Below, one piece after another: positions 42,281 through 50,787 of a stretch of 64,000 nt of DNA. The notes beneath the pieces are model-generated. The model saw only the letters and a program-made list of their open reading frames with translations, did not search any database and was not told the origin of the DNA. This DNA comes from SHZI01 sp963802215 (lineage in GTDB: Bacteria; Pseudomonadota; Gammaproteobacteria; Steroidobacterales; GCA-2729495), in assembly GCA_963802215.1 (NCBI GenBank), contig CAWDHQ010000002.1, positions 806,001-870,000 on the forward strand, read 5' to 3'. The translations under genes and the position numbers were made by a program. Position 1 is the first letter of the stretch. Every line of letters starts with the position of its first letter.

Positions 42281-42919
42281 ATGGACCCCGGGCCGCCCCA
42301 GCCACGGCTCTCCGCCACGCCCGGGTGGTTGCTCGCAGCGTTTGTCGGCATCTGGGCCGTCCTGGCCATAGCGCCACGTTATCGCGCCGACTGGCTGCTG
42401 GAAAACATCATCGTCTTCATCGCCTTGCCGCTCTTCGTCCGCGGCGCGCGGACCTGGCGCTTCTCCAACGGGAGCTACGCGTGCCTGTTCATCTTCCTCG
42501 TGCTGCACACCATCGGGGCGCACTACACCTACTCGGAGGTCCCCTACGACGACTGGATCCGGGCCGTGACGGGCGAGTCCCTGAATGGCGTCCTCGGGTG
42601 GAATCGCAACCACTATGACCGGCTGGTCCATTTCAGCTACGGCCTGTTACTGCTGCCGGCGAGTCTTGAACTCCTTGACCGGGTCGCCCCGCCGAAGGGC
42701 CTCTGGCGCACCGTGTTGCCGGTCATGTTCATCATGTCTCACTCGTTGATCTACGAGCTGATCGAGTGGGCTGCCGCTCTGCTGTTCGGTGGAGATCTCG
42801 GGCAGGCCTACCTGGGCACCCAGGGAGATGTCTGGGACGCGCAGAAGGACAGCGCACTGGCGACGCTGGGCGCCGTCCTGTCGATGGCAGTAATCCGGCT
42901 CCGCACCGGGCTTCGCTGA
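42281..42919 (+). CDS. DUF2238 (YjdF-type) inner-membrane protein
   Basis: A 212-residue protein with six helices. Marks of the family: HTIGAHYTYSEVPYDDW, NHYDRLVHFSYGLLL and the GDVWDAQKDSALATLGA segment near the C-terminus. Conserved His/Asp residues suggest a metal site, but no function is established for the family. Start is ATG 42281, or GTG 42272 three codons earlier. It is divergent from the DksA-like gene, with an 87-nt spacer. Confidence 0.88.
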   Translation: MDPGPPQPRLSATPGWLLAAFVGIWAVLAIAPRYRADWLLENIIVFIALPLFVRGARTWRFSNGSYACLFIFLVLHTIGAHYTYSEVPYDDWIRAVTGESLNGVLGWNRNHYDRLVHFSYGLLLLPASLELLDRVAPPKGLWRTVLPVMFIMSHSLIYELIEWAAALLFGGDLGQAYLGTQGDVWDAQKDSALATLGAVLSMAVIRLRTGLR

Positions 42920-42932
42920 CCGGTCACGCCAT

Positions 42933-43691
42933 TTGCTGATCCTGGTCCTCAAGCTGGTCCTCGTCCCGTCGCTGCTCGCCACGGTGACGCTCGTGGCGCG
43001 CCGGTGGGGCGCTAACGTCGCCGGCTGGCTGGCCAGCTTCCCGATCGTCGCGGGCCCGGTGCTGCTCGTGGTGACCCTGGAGCAGGGCGCCGCCTTCGGT
43101 GCCCGGGCTGCCGGAGCCGCCGTGGCGGGAATCGCCCCGACGATGTTGTTCGTGGTCCTCTACGCGCACCTGAGCATCCGGTTCCGCTGGTGGCAGGCCG
43201 TATTGCTGGGTTACGCCGGCTGGGCGGTGGCCGTCGCGCTGCTGACCCGCGCGCCGGCTGGGCTCGGCGTGTCGGCCGCCATCGGCGGCGCCGGGCTGGC
43301 GCTGGCGATGCTCCTCGTCCGGTCACCACCGGGACCGTCATTGCCGCAGAAACCCAATCAACTGGAGCTGCCCGCGCGGATGCTGGTCGGCGTGCTGCTG
43401 ACCTTCGCCACCAGCGCGCTCGCCGCTGCCTTCGGCGCGCGCCTCGCCGGCTATGCCGCCATCTTTCCGCTCGTTGCCTCCGTCGTCGCGAGCTTCAGTC
43501 ATGCGCTTCATGGACGGGATGCGGCGGTGCGCTTTTTGGCGGGCATGTGCCGCGGGATGTGGTCGGTCGCCACGTTTGCGCTGGTCCTCGCACTGCTCCT
43601 GCCCCGCACGAGCCTGGTACCGGCTTTCCTCGGCTCCCTGGCCGCGACGACTGTGCTGCACGCGGCGCTGCGGCCGCGTCCCCACGGGTGA
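42933..43691 (+). CDS. Hypothetical multi-helix membrane protein (252 aa)
   Basis: About eight hydrophobic helices arranged as two similar halves: ATVTLVARRWGANVAGWLASFPIV near the start, and SALAAAFGARLAGYAAIFPLV near residue 170, which suggests an internal duplication. It starts at TTG 42933, 13 nt after the DUF2238 stop; a ribosome site is not clear. No family recognised, perhaps a transporter-like fold. Confidence 0.7.
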   Translation: MLILVLKLVLVPSLLATVTLVARRWGANVAGWLASFPIVAGPVLLVVTLEQGAAFGARAAGAAVAGIAPTMLFVVLYAHLSIRFRWWQAVLLGYAGWAVAVALLTRAPAGLGVSAAIGGAGLALAMLLVRSPPGPSLPQKPNQLELPARMLVGVLLTFATSALAAAFGARLAGYAAIFPLVASVVASFSHALHGRDAAVRFLAGMCRGMWSVATFALVLALLLPRTSLVPAFLGSLAATTVLHAALRPRPHG

Positions 43692-43770
43692 CCACCTTGG
43701 GTAGGTAGTTCTCCTGATCGTCTCCCCGGTCCGGGGCGATAACCTCCGGCAAAACGGGGAGGGTAACGCC

Positions 43771-44931
43771 GTGTTCATCAACTTCTGGTACGTGGCCGCC
43801 GAAAGCGGTGAGGTGATATTCGGGGCCGAGAGGCCACTGAAGGTGCAGATTCTGGGGCAGCGCTTCGCGCTCTGGCGCGACTCCAAAGGGGTGGTGCGTT
43901 GTATCAGCGACACCTGCACCCACCGCTCGGGATCGCTGGCCGACGGCCGCATCCGGCGCGACTGCATCGAATGCCCCTATCACGGGTGGACCTTCAACGC
44001 CGACGGCGCCTGCGTGCGCCTGCCGTCCCTCGACCGGGAAGCGAAGATCCCGGACCGGACCCGGGTGGATGCCTATCCCGTGGTCGAGAAGTACGGCCTG
44101 GTTCATGTCTTCCTCGGAGACCTGCCTGAGGCCGAGCGCCCCGAAATCCTCCCGATCCCCGAGTTCGGCGATGCGGGGTGGCGCTTCATCGTGCTGAAGA
44201 TGGAGTGGCAGATCGACTACAAGCGCTCCGTGGAGAACACCATGGACCCGGCCCACAACGAGTTCACGCACCCGACCCACGGCTTCCTCGGTGTGCGGGA
44301 GGACTACACGGTCGACGAAGTGACTCTTGTCGACAAGCCCTGGGGCACGGGGTTCTTCAACAGGATGTACGCCCCGCCGCTCGCGAACCGGGACATGCAG
44401 GAGGCCTCGGGCCGCAGCGGGAACGACTACGCCACCGGCGGCGCCGGCAATCACGGGCCGCACACCACCTGGACCTACATCCACGTTTCCGACAGGGCGT
44501 GGATGCACGGTTACGCGTTCCATACCCCGATCACGGAAAAGCTGGACCGTATCTACGTCCTCTTCGGCCGCAACTACCTGATCGACCCCAAGTACGACAA
44601 CACGATCCAGCAGCGTGGCAACTTCATCGCCGAGCAGGACCGTTACGTGCTGGAGCCCCTGCACCCCAAGCTCACGCCGAGTCACAACGCCCACGAGTTC
44701 CTGGTGCCCGCCGACAAGGCCATCGGCCGCTACCGGGAGTACTGCCGCGACTGGGAGGAGCGCGGGTGGCGCATCGATGTCGCGAAGGTCCGCGCCGACG
44801 AGGACCGCGTGGCCTACGCGATTCCGAGCCCCGGTCGCCGCCAGGCCAAGAGCTGGGTCATCCCGGCGATCCCGGTGGTTGCGCCCGCTGGCAAGGCGGC
44901 GGCACAGAAGACCGCGGCCGGGCAGGAGTAG
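43771..44931 (+). CDS. Rieske non-heme iron oxygenase, alpha subunit (second copy)
   Basis: A 386-residue oxygenase with Rieske ligands CTH (CTHRSGSL) and CPYH (CPYHGWTF) and the iron motif NTMDPAHNEFTHPTHG. Closely related in layout to the oxygenase at 7075, sharing the INFWY opening and SDTCTHR. GTG 43771 follows GGGGAGGGTAACGCC. No reductase or small subunit is adjacent; downstream is YihY. Substrate unknown. Confidence 0.9.
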   Translation: MFINFWYVAAESGEVIFGAERPLKVQILGQRFALWRDSKGVVRCISDTCTHRSGSLADGRIRRDCIECPYHGWTFNADGACVRLPSLDREAKIPDRTRVDAYPVVEKYGLVHVFLGDLPEAERPEILPIPEFGDAGWRFIVLKMEWQIDYKRSVENTMDPAHNEFTHPTHGFLGVREDYTVDEVTLVDKPWGTGFFNRMYAPPLANRDMQEASGRSGNDYATGGAGNHGPHTTWTYIHVSDRAWMHGYAFHTPITEKLDRIYVLFGRNYLIDPKYDNTIQQRGNFIAEQDRYVLEPLHPKLTPSHNAHEFLVPADKAIGRYREYCRDWEERGWRIDVAKVRADEDRVAYAIPSPGRRQAKSWVIPAIPVVAPAGKAAAQKTAAGQE

Positions 44932-45031
44932 CGGCATACTCATCCACAAGCGGTAGCCCGGCGCGTGGTATTTCCCATCAGGCCCTCCAGTGTGTGCCCC
45001 GATTCATCAGGGGGGAAATATATACTGGGGC

Positions 45032-46357
45032 ATGAGAACGCCTGGCCCGGCGATCGGCAATATCCTCTGGGCGCCAGAGAACCCGGGGCGTCCCGCCGTG
45101 GTGCGCTTCGGCTACACGATTGCCCGCCACCTGTACGCACTGGTCCGCGACCTCATCAGCGGACAACTGACGCTGCGGGCGATGAGTCTCGTCTACATCA
45201 CGCTGCTCTCGACGGTGCCGTTCCTCGCCTTCAGCTTCTCGCTGATCAAGGTGTTCGGTGTCCATAACAGCCTGAAGCCCCAGCTCTACCGGCTGCTGGA
45301 TCCGCTGGGACCTAAGGGCGAGGAGATCACGGATGCGGTCATCGGCGCCGTCGACAACGTCCAGGGCGGGGTACTCGGCACGGTGTCGCTGGCGTTCTTC
45401 ATCTACACCGCGATCGCTATGGTCCAGAGGGTCGAATCGAGCTTCAATTACGTCTGGCAGGTCGCCCGCCCGCGCAGCCTGGCCCGGCGCCTCACCGAGT
45501 ACGTCGCCGTTCTCCTGATTGGCCCGGTGGTAATGACCACCGCCCTGGGCCTTATCGCCTCCATCAGCAGCGATGTGCTGGTGCAGAAGATCCTCGCAAT
45601 CGAGCCGTTCGGCTCCGCACTATTGCAGATGGGCAAGGTATTGCCCTATGTCCTGGTGATGGCGGTCTTCACGTTCCTTTACAAGTTTCTCCCCAATGCT
45701 CCCGTTCAGCTCCGTGCGGCGGCAATCGGCGGCGTGATCGCGGGCTCCCTGTGGTCATTCGTTGGCGCCGCATTCGCGTCGATCCTGGCGTTGTCCGGAG
45801 CCCGGAACGCCATCTACAGCACCTTCGCTGTCACGATCGGCGCACTGATCTGGCTTTACGTGAGCTGGCTCATCCTGCTGACCGGAGCGCAGATCGCGTT
45901 CTACGTACAGAACCCGCTGGCCCTGCGCATTGGCAGGCGGAACCTGGATATCTCCAGTGGGCTCCGTGAGCGCATCGCACTGAACGTCATGTACCTGATC
46001 GGCCGCGCGTTCAGGGAAGGCGACCCGGGCTGCACCACCACGAGCATCTCGAGCGCCATCAATATCCCGGGGCTTGCCCTCGGCCCGGTGATTGCGGACC
46101 TCGAGGCAGGGGGCCTGATCAGTGCGACCCAGGAGGAGGGGCTGGTGCCGGGGCGTGACCTCTCGCGCATCACACTGGCCGACATCCTGGCAGCCGTGCG
46201 TGGTGGCTGCGAAACTGGCGCGCTGGTCAAGCCTTCATGGTCTGAACCCGTCAACGAGGTGGCGGGAAGCGTGGAGGCCGCAATCGTGCGGGCGACCGCG
46301 GGGACGACACTCAGCGATCTGCTTGACCGGGCCGAAAACCGGAACACGCCAGCCTGA
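45032..46357 (+). CDS. YihY/BrkB family membrane protein with C-terminal winged helix
   Basis: A 441-residue protein. The YihY domain (about 30-300) holds six helices with SLVYITLLSTVPFLAFSF and GALIWLYVSWLILLTGAQIAF. The last 130 residues look like a winged-helix domain (INIPGLALGPVIADLEAGGLI), as in Rrf2-like C-terminal extensions. The family was once mis-called ribonuclease BN; its role is unclear. ATG 45032 follows CTGGGG; an earlier ATG at 44990 is less likely. Confidence 0.9.
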   Translation: MRTPGPAIGNILWAPENPGRPAVVRFGYTIARHLYALVRDLISGQLTLRAMSLVYITLLSTVPFLAFSFSLIKVFGVHNSLKPQLYRLLDPLGPKGEEITDAVIGAVDNVQGGVLGTVSLAFFIYTAIAMVQRVESSFNYVWQVARPRSLARRLTEYVAVLLIGPVVMTTALGLIASISSDVLVQKILAIEPFGSALLQMGKVLPYVLVMAVFTFLYKFLPNAPVQLRAAAIGGVIAGSLWSFVGAAFASILALSGARNAIYSTFAVTIGALIWLYVSWLILLTGAQIAFYVQNPLALRIGRRNLDISSGLRERIALNVMYLIGRAFREGDPGCTTTSISSAINIPGLALGPVIADLEAGGLISATQEEGLVPGRDLSRITLADILAAVRGGCETGALVKPSWSEPVNEVAGSVEAAIVRATAGTTLSDLLDRAENRNTPA

Positions 46358-46591
46358 GCCCGGCAAAATCCTGCTCAGCACGTCGTTCCGGTGAATGAAA
46401 CGGTGCTTCAGCCCGGCCAGTACGTGGATGCCGGGTTCACAACCATCCTCGCCGCGGGAAACCGTGACTGCATCCCGATGGTGCCTGCGCCGGCGCCACG
46501 ACGGGCTACGGAGTTCTACCTACAGCGGGGCGGCCGGACTGGCGCTAAGGTTATGGCAGGCCGGGGCCTCCCCGGCATCAGGAGTGATTTC
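46358..46591 (+). promoter_or_regulatory. Intergenic leader of the NTF2-like gene
   Basis: 234 nt between YihY and the next gene. An open frame runs through it from 46391, but it has no ribosome site and reads into the signal peptide of the downstream protein, so I treat it as leader. AGGAG at 46580-46584 serves GTG 46592. Nothing else is recognised. Confidence 0.45.
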
Positions 46592-47095
46592 GTGAAGCAG
46601 GCAGTCCTCGTCATCATGCTCGCCCTGGTCCTGATCCCCGCGGCGCCGCGTGCGGCGGAGCCCGGTCCCGCCGAGGTGGTCCAGGCCTTCAACCGGGCGC
46701 TCTCTGCCCGCAAGATCGAGGATGCCACGGCACTGCTTGCCAAGGGCTCGGTGCAGTACACCCTGCGCGCCGCCCACCCCGGTGTCACCGGGACCGCCCC
46801 CACCGGCATCACCAGCGACCTCAAGACCCACTGGAACACGATCGGTCCCGTGGTGTTCTCCGTGACTTCCGTGTACAGCCGGGTGCCGAAGATCCTCGAT
46901 ACCCGGGTCGACGGCGACCTCGCGACGGTCTGGGCGCAGGTGGCGAGCGAGACAGTCGAGCGGAGCGGCAAGAGCCGCAAGGACAGCTTCAGCGAGGTCT
47001 ACCTCATGGTGCGCACCGGTGGTGCCTGGCAGATCGGCGCGATCGCCGACAACCGGGGCACGGACAGCATGTCGGTGGCGCCGGCACCGAAGTAG
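46592..47095 (+). CDS. Exported small NTF2/SnoaL-like protein
   Basis: A 167-residue protein with a signal peptide (to about AAPRAAE) and a compact alpha+beta domain: VVQAFNRALSARKIEDATALLA at the start and VYLMVRTGGAWQIGAIADN at the end, as in SnoaL/DUF4440 NTF2-like proteins. No catalytic residues can be named. GTG 46592 with AGGAG 7 nt upstream is preferred over upstream starts. Confidence 0.75.
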   Translation: MKQAVLVIMLALVLIPAAPRAAEPGPAEVVQAFNRALSARKIEDATALLAKGSVQYTLRAAHPGVTGTAPTGITSDLKTHWNTIGPVVFSVTSVYSRVPKILDTRVDGDLATVWAQVASETVERSGKSRKDSFSEVYLMVRTGGAWQIGAIADNRGTDSMSVAPAPK

Positions 47096-47210
47096 GGCGC
47101 CTCGGCAGCCGCCGTCCCTCAATGCTGCACCGTGAAGTTTCGATGCGGCGGGCAACGAAGGCTTCCGGCGGCTGTTCCGCTACATTGCCGGCGGCTGCCG
47201 GGAGGTCGCG

Positions 47211-47732
47211 ATGACTGAGCAGCGGCTGATCCTGACCAGCTTCGACGACGGCCGGGAGTTCCTCGCGCCGAACGCACGGTGGCGGGGCTTCAGCGACCGG
47301 GTCATGGGCGGCGTATCAGACGCCACCTTCGGCCGCGCCACGGTGGCGGGGAAGTCCTGTATCCGGCTGGCGGGCCGCGTCACGCGGGACAGCGGCGGTG
47401 GCTTCATCCAGATGGCCCTGGACCTCGCCACCCGGGACCGGGATTTCGACGCGTCGGCGTACTCCGGCGTCGAGTTCCTCATTCATGGCAATGACGAGGA
47501 CTACAACTGCCACGTACGGACTGCCGACTGTGGCTGGTACGACCAGTCTTACCGGGCCACGTTCCGCGCGGCGCCCACGTGGCAGACGATTCGCCTGCCC
47601 TGGACGGCCTTCACGCCCAACGACCTGTCAGTGCCGCTGAACCCGGCGAAGATCCAGCGAATCGCGCTCCTCGGCTGGATGCGGGAGTTCACGGCGGATA
47701 TCGCGCTGGCCGAGGTGGCGCTGTACACCTAG
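47211..47732 (+). CDS. CIA30-family protein
   Basis: A 173-residue cytosolic beta-sandwich: NARWRGFSDRVMGGVSDATF at the start, GGGFIQMALDL, then a C-terminal RIALLGWMREF. This matches the CIA30 (NADH:ubiquinone intermediate-associated protein 30) family, a carbohydrate-binding-like fold whose bacterial function is unknown. GGGAGG lies 6 nt before ATG 47211, and TACATT at 47181 is a good -10. A hairpin separates it from the convergent lipoprotein gene. Confidence 0.9.
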   Translation: MTEQRLILTSFDDGREFLAPNARWRGFSDRVMGGVSDATFGRATVAGKSCIRLAGRVTRDSGGGFIQMALDLATRDRDFDASAYSGVEFLIHGNDEDYNCHVRTADCGWYDQSYRATFRAAPTWQTIRLPWTAFTPNDLSVPLNPAKIQRIALLGWMREFTADIALAEVALYT

Positions 47733-47741
47733 CGCGAGGAT

Positions 47742-47786
47742 CACCACCGCCACCGGGCTCTGGCTGGATGCCCGATGACGGTGGTG
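47742..47786. terminator. Hairpin between convergent genes
   Basis: CACCACCG at 47742-47749 pairs with CGGTGGTG at 47779-47786, with an inner CGGG/CCCG helix. It lies between the CIA30 stop and the stop of the convergent DUF4397 gene. No T-run follows, so it may act with Rho or only stabilise 3' ends. Confidence 0.4.
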
Positions 47787-47793
47787 CGCCGGT

Positions 47794-49182
47794 TCAGTCC
47801 GTCTCGTCCTCCACCAGCAGGCCCAGCGGTGCGCCGCCGCCGGTGTTGTCCCTCGCGATGACCGTGAAGATGTCACCGTTCGCGATGGGCAGCGTGGCGA
47901 AGATCGCTATCGGGGTCTTGGCGCCTGCCGGGGTCACGGAGACCTCGTAGGTGCCGCCCGCGAGCCCGACGTAGCCCGTGTTCGCCTTGAAGGGAACGTT
48001 GGGGAACGTCGGGTTGATGGTGCTGATGTCGGTCGACGGCGCGGCCACGTAGATGTCCACGTTGCCGGCGCTCGGCGAGCCGTGGACGATGCGCACGCGC
48101 GCCTCGGTGGCGATGCTGCGCCGGTCGTCGGTGAGCACCAGCGGCTCGATGTCCGCCAGCAGGCCGACTGCCAGCACCGAGTAGCTTACGCCCCGGGCGA
48201 GGGCCAGGTCCTCGTTGATCACCGTGAGGCTCTGGCTGGCATCATCCACCACCTTGATGTTGTAGGTGGCCGGCGGCACGCTCGCATAGGGAGTCAGCGA
48301 CGGGAACGTCGCGGCATTGAAGAGCGGATTCGCGAGGTCATCGTTGACGATGACATCCACCGCCGGCGCGTCGGGCGACAGGTGGCCCGCGCGAACGTCT
48401 GCCGTCGTGGCCACGTCGAGCAGCTCCGCCTGGGTCGTGCCGTCGTTCACCAGCAGGGTGATCGGCGCCGGTCCGGTCGTCGTGTTTGCGACGGCCACGA
48501 GCAGCAGGTCCGCACCGCCTGCCAGCGCCACCGTGCCGGCGTCATACACGACCGCCGCGGGATTCCCCGCCAGGGTCACGCGGATCTGGTAATTCCCGGC
48601 CGGGACTTCCACCGGGCCCAGGTCCTCGCCGAAGCTGAAGGTGCCGAGCGGCGTGGCCGTCGCCAGGTCGGCGCCGGGCGCCGTGACATACACCGATACG
48701 GCTGGCGCGTCGGGCGCGCCATGGACCACCTGGGCCCGAGCCTGCCCGGACGTGACGGGGGTGTCGGGGTTCGCGATGACCAGTGGCGCCAGCGTGCCGT
48801 TGGCAACCTTGCCGATGGCGAGCACCGTGTAGTCCGTATCCGCTGCCAGGCTGGCATCGGCGACCGAGATGACGGTGGCGTCGCCGGCGGGCGTGATCGC
48901 GTCCACCGTGATGTCGTAGGTGCCGCGATCGAGGCTGGTGAAGCCGGAGCCGGCCTTGTAATCGACCTCCGTGAGCACGGCATCGCCGTCCAGCAGCACG
49001 TTCACCCTGGGGGCGTCGGGCGATGCATGGATAACACGGAGCTCGGTCTGCGGGGCGTCGTCGTCATCGCTGCCGCACGCGGCGAGCAGGAGCGATCCGG
49101 CAATGATGAGGCCGGCGGTGAGCAGGCCTCTGGTGGAAGCGGGGGTAGTGGGCGGCACGTCCGTTGTGTCGTGGTGGGTCAC
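47794..49182 (-). CDS. DUF4397 repeat lipoprotein
   Basis: A 462-residue secreted lipoprotein: lipobox LLAAC followed by GSDDDDAP, then four DUF4397 units, each opening with an R-V-x-H-x-S/A-P-D-A-P pattern (RVIHASPDAP, QVVHGAPDAP, RAGHLSPDAP, RIVHGSPSAG). A beta-sandwich surface protein of unknown ligand. I start at GTG 49182 because GGAG sits 7 nt upstream; an ATG at 49248 would add an odd 22-residue His/Thr-rich leader. The 176-nt spacer to the next rightward gene shows no other feature. Confidence 0.88.
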   Translation of the reverse strand: MTHHDTTDVPPTTPASTRGLLTAGLIIAGSLLLAACGSDDDDAPQTELRVIHASPDAPRVNVLLDGDAVLTEVDYKAGSGFTSLDRGTYDITVDAITPAGDATVISVADASLAADTDYTVLAIGKVANGTLAPLVIANPDTPVTSGQARAQVVHGAPDAPAVSVYVTAPGADLATATPLGTFSFGEDLGPVEVPAGNYQIRVTLAGNPAAVVYDAGTVALAGGADLLLVAVANTTTGPAPITLLVNDGTTQAELLDVATTADVRAGHLSPDAPAVDVIVNDDLANPLFNAATFPSLTPYASVPPATYNIKVVDDASQSLTVINEDLALARGVSYSVLAVGLLADIEPLVLTDDRRSIATEARVRIVHGSPSAGNVDIYVAAPSTDISTINPTFPNVPFKANTGYVGLAGGTYEVSVTPAGAKTPIAIFATLPIANGDIFTVIARDNTGGGAPLGLLVEDETD

Positions 49183-49358
49183 GGTGATGCTCCGGGTTGT
49201 TGTTGCGTGAATTCCTGTTTGGGCGCGACAGGAAGTGATTCGCGACATCCGCGGAACAGGATTCAGTGCCGCGGCGCAAGCGCGTTGCTGCGCGCGCGCG
49301 TGGCCGTGTGCTAGCCTCTGCTCATCTCAGCGTGACTCTCGCCGGAGCACACAACAAC

Positions 49359-49769
49359 ATGCCAGCGACGCGTCCACCGCAAACGATGCTCGAGACGATC
49401 ACGGCAAACAGCCGGCCGCAGCCGGCCATCCCCGCCGTGCTGGTCCTCATGCTCTGCGGACTGTTCACCGGCGCCGCCGTGCAGGCGGGTAGCGGGTCCT
49501 TCGTTGCCTGGGCACTGACGGCCGGGCTGCTGGTGTCCTGCGGGCTCGCGGTGGCCGCGGGTTTCTGCTCGGTCTTTCCCACGCTGGCCTGGATCGGCCT
49601 CGCGTGGCTGCTGTTGGGAGGCGCGGCGCCGGAACTTGCCCTGCACACCCGGGTGGCGCTGGGCGCGGGCACGTTCACCGCGTTTGCCATGACCCTGTTT
49701 CAGGTCTGGCGGGTCCGGACGGGGCGGTTCGTGCCGACGATTACCGGGGACGCGCCGGAGCAGACCTAG
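49359..49769 (+). CDS. Hypothetical membrane protein (136 aa)
   Basis: Three hydrophobic helices (about 25-45, 50-75, 80-100), Ala/Leu/Gly-rich, with a short cytosolic-looking tail RVRTGRFVPTITGDAPEQT. Start ATG 49359 with GGAG 11 nt upstream; ATG 49386 is possible. Its stop is followed by two copies of CCGGGGCAGGCCT separated by 3 nt. No family recognised. Confidence 0.55.
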   Translation: MPATRPPQTMLETITANSRPQPAIPAVLVLMLCGLFTGAAVQAGSGSFVAWALTAGLLVSCGLAVAAGFCSVFPTLAWIGLAWLLLGGAAPELALHTRVALGAGTFTAFAMTLFQVWRVRTGRFVPTITGDAPEQT

Positions 49770-49795
49770 CCGGGGCAGGCCTGGCCGGGGCAGGC

Positions 49796-50395
49796 CTAGG
49801 TGGGGGCGAAGGGCTCCACGTCGACAGGGCCGTAGCGCACGTCGAGGATTTCCAGTTCTTCCGTGCCGCCAGGGGCGCGCAACGTCACCGTGTCGCCGGT
49901 GCGGGCCTTCGTGAGCGCGCGGGCGAGGGGCGATATCCAGCTGATGTGCATGCGGCGGTGGTCGCTCTCGTCCACGCCGACGATGGTGACCACGCGCTCG
50001 TCGCCGCTCTCCGTGGCGTAACGGACCGTGGCGCCGAAGTACACCTGGCCGGCGGTACGTTCATCGCGGGGCGCTGCCGGGTCGATCACCTCGGCGAGGT
50101 CCACGCGGCGGGTGAGGAAGCGGATGCGCCGGTCGATCTCCCGCAGGCGGCGCTTGCCGTACTGGTAGTCGGCGTTCTCGCTGCGGTCCCCGTTGCCGGC
50201 GGCCCAGGACACCACGGCCGTCACGGCGGGACGATCCTTGTGCAGCAGATAGTGCAGCTCGTCCTTCAGCCGCTGCAGCCCGGCGGGCGTGATGTAGTTC
50301 TTCGTGCCGGGCGGCAGCGCGCTGGCGCGTTCGCGGGGATCGTCCTCGGCCCCGTCGTCGTCCTCGCCGGATTCGCGGGTGAAGGCCTTGCTCAT
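49796..50395 (-). CDS. greB: Transcription elongation factor GreB
   Basis: A 199-residue protein. The N-terminal coiled coil begins NYITPAGLQRLKDELHYL and its tip holds GDRSENADYQYGKRRLREID, carrying the acidic D/E pair that helps RNA polymerase cleave backtracked transcripts. The C-terminal FKBP-like domain ends ISWISPLARAL..GDTV, the GreB signature. An acidic 25-residue N-terminal extension (GEDDDGAEDDP) is longer than usual. Followed upstream on the same strand by the Lys-rich protein gene with a 16-nt gap. Confidence 0.93.
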   Translation of the reverse strand: MSKAFTRESGEDDDGAEDDPRERASALPPGTKNYITPAGLQRLKDELHYLLHKDRPAVTAVVSWAAGNGDRSENADYQYGKRRLREIDRRIRFLTRRVDLAEVIDPAAPRDERTAGQVYFGATVRYATESGDERVVTIVGVDESDHRRMHISWISPLARALTKARTGDTVTLRAPGGTEELEILDVRYGPVDVEPFAPT

Positions 50396-50411
50396 CCGCC
50401 CGTCGTGCCCG

Positions 50412-50756
50412 CTAGGGAGCCTTGCGGGCTACCTTCCGGGCCTGCTTCCGCACGGTCTTCTGCACCCTGGCAGTCTGCTTCGTGACCTTCTTGCCGACGG
50501 TCTTTACCTGCTTCTTCGCCTGCCTGCTGACCTTCTTCTCCAGCGCAGCACCCTTCTTCGTGGCGGTCCGGCGGCTGGCGGCGACCTTCTTCTTCGCGGT
50601 CGACTTCAAGTCGCCGTAGGCGGCCTGGACGGTACCGGCCACCACCTGCAACGTGCCCCGGGCGGCAAGTCCCGGCTTGCCGAGCACCTTGCCCGCGACC
50701 GCCTTGGCCTTGCCGGCGACCTTCTTCACGCGTCCCTTGACCTGGTCCTTGTTCAT
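50412..50756 (-). CDS. Lysine-rich CsbD-like/histone-H1-like protein
   Basis: 114 residues, 26 of them Lys. The first half (NKDQVKGRVKKVAGKAKAVAGK) is like CsbD stress proteins; the second is a basic Ala/Lys/Arg tail (KKVAASRRTATKKG, RKQARKVARKAP) like H1/AlgP-type DNA-binding tails. It probably binds nucleic acid. AGGAG sits 5 nt before ATG 50756. It lies between the desaturase and greB on the same strand. Confidence 0.8.
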   Translation of the reverse strand: MNKDQVKGRVKKVAGKAKAVAGKVLGKPGLAARGTLQVVAGTVQAAYGDLKSTAKKKVAASRRTATKKGAALEKKVSRQAKKQVKTVGKKVTKQTARVQKTVRKQARKVARKAP

Positions 50757-50787
50757 CGTGACTCCTGTCATTCAGTTCCTGTCTGGC

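Noticed and set aside
49768..49797. Two copies of CCGGGGCAGGCCT as a regulatory repeat
   Set aside because: It sits between convergent gene ends, is short, and has no second occurrence I noticed; probably a local slippage duplication.
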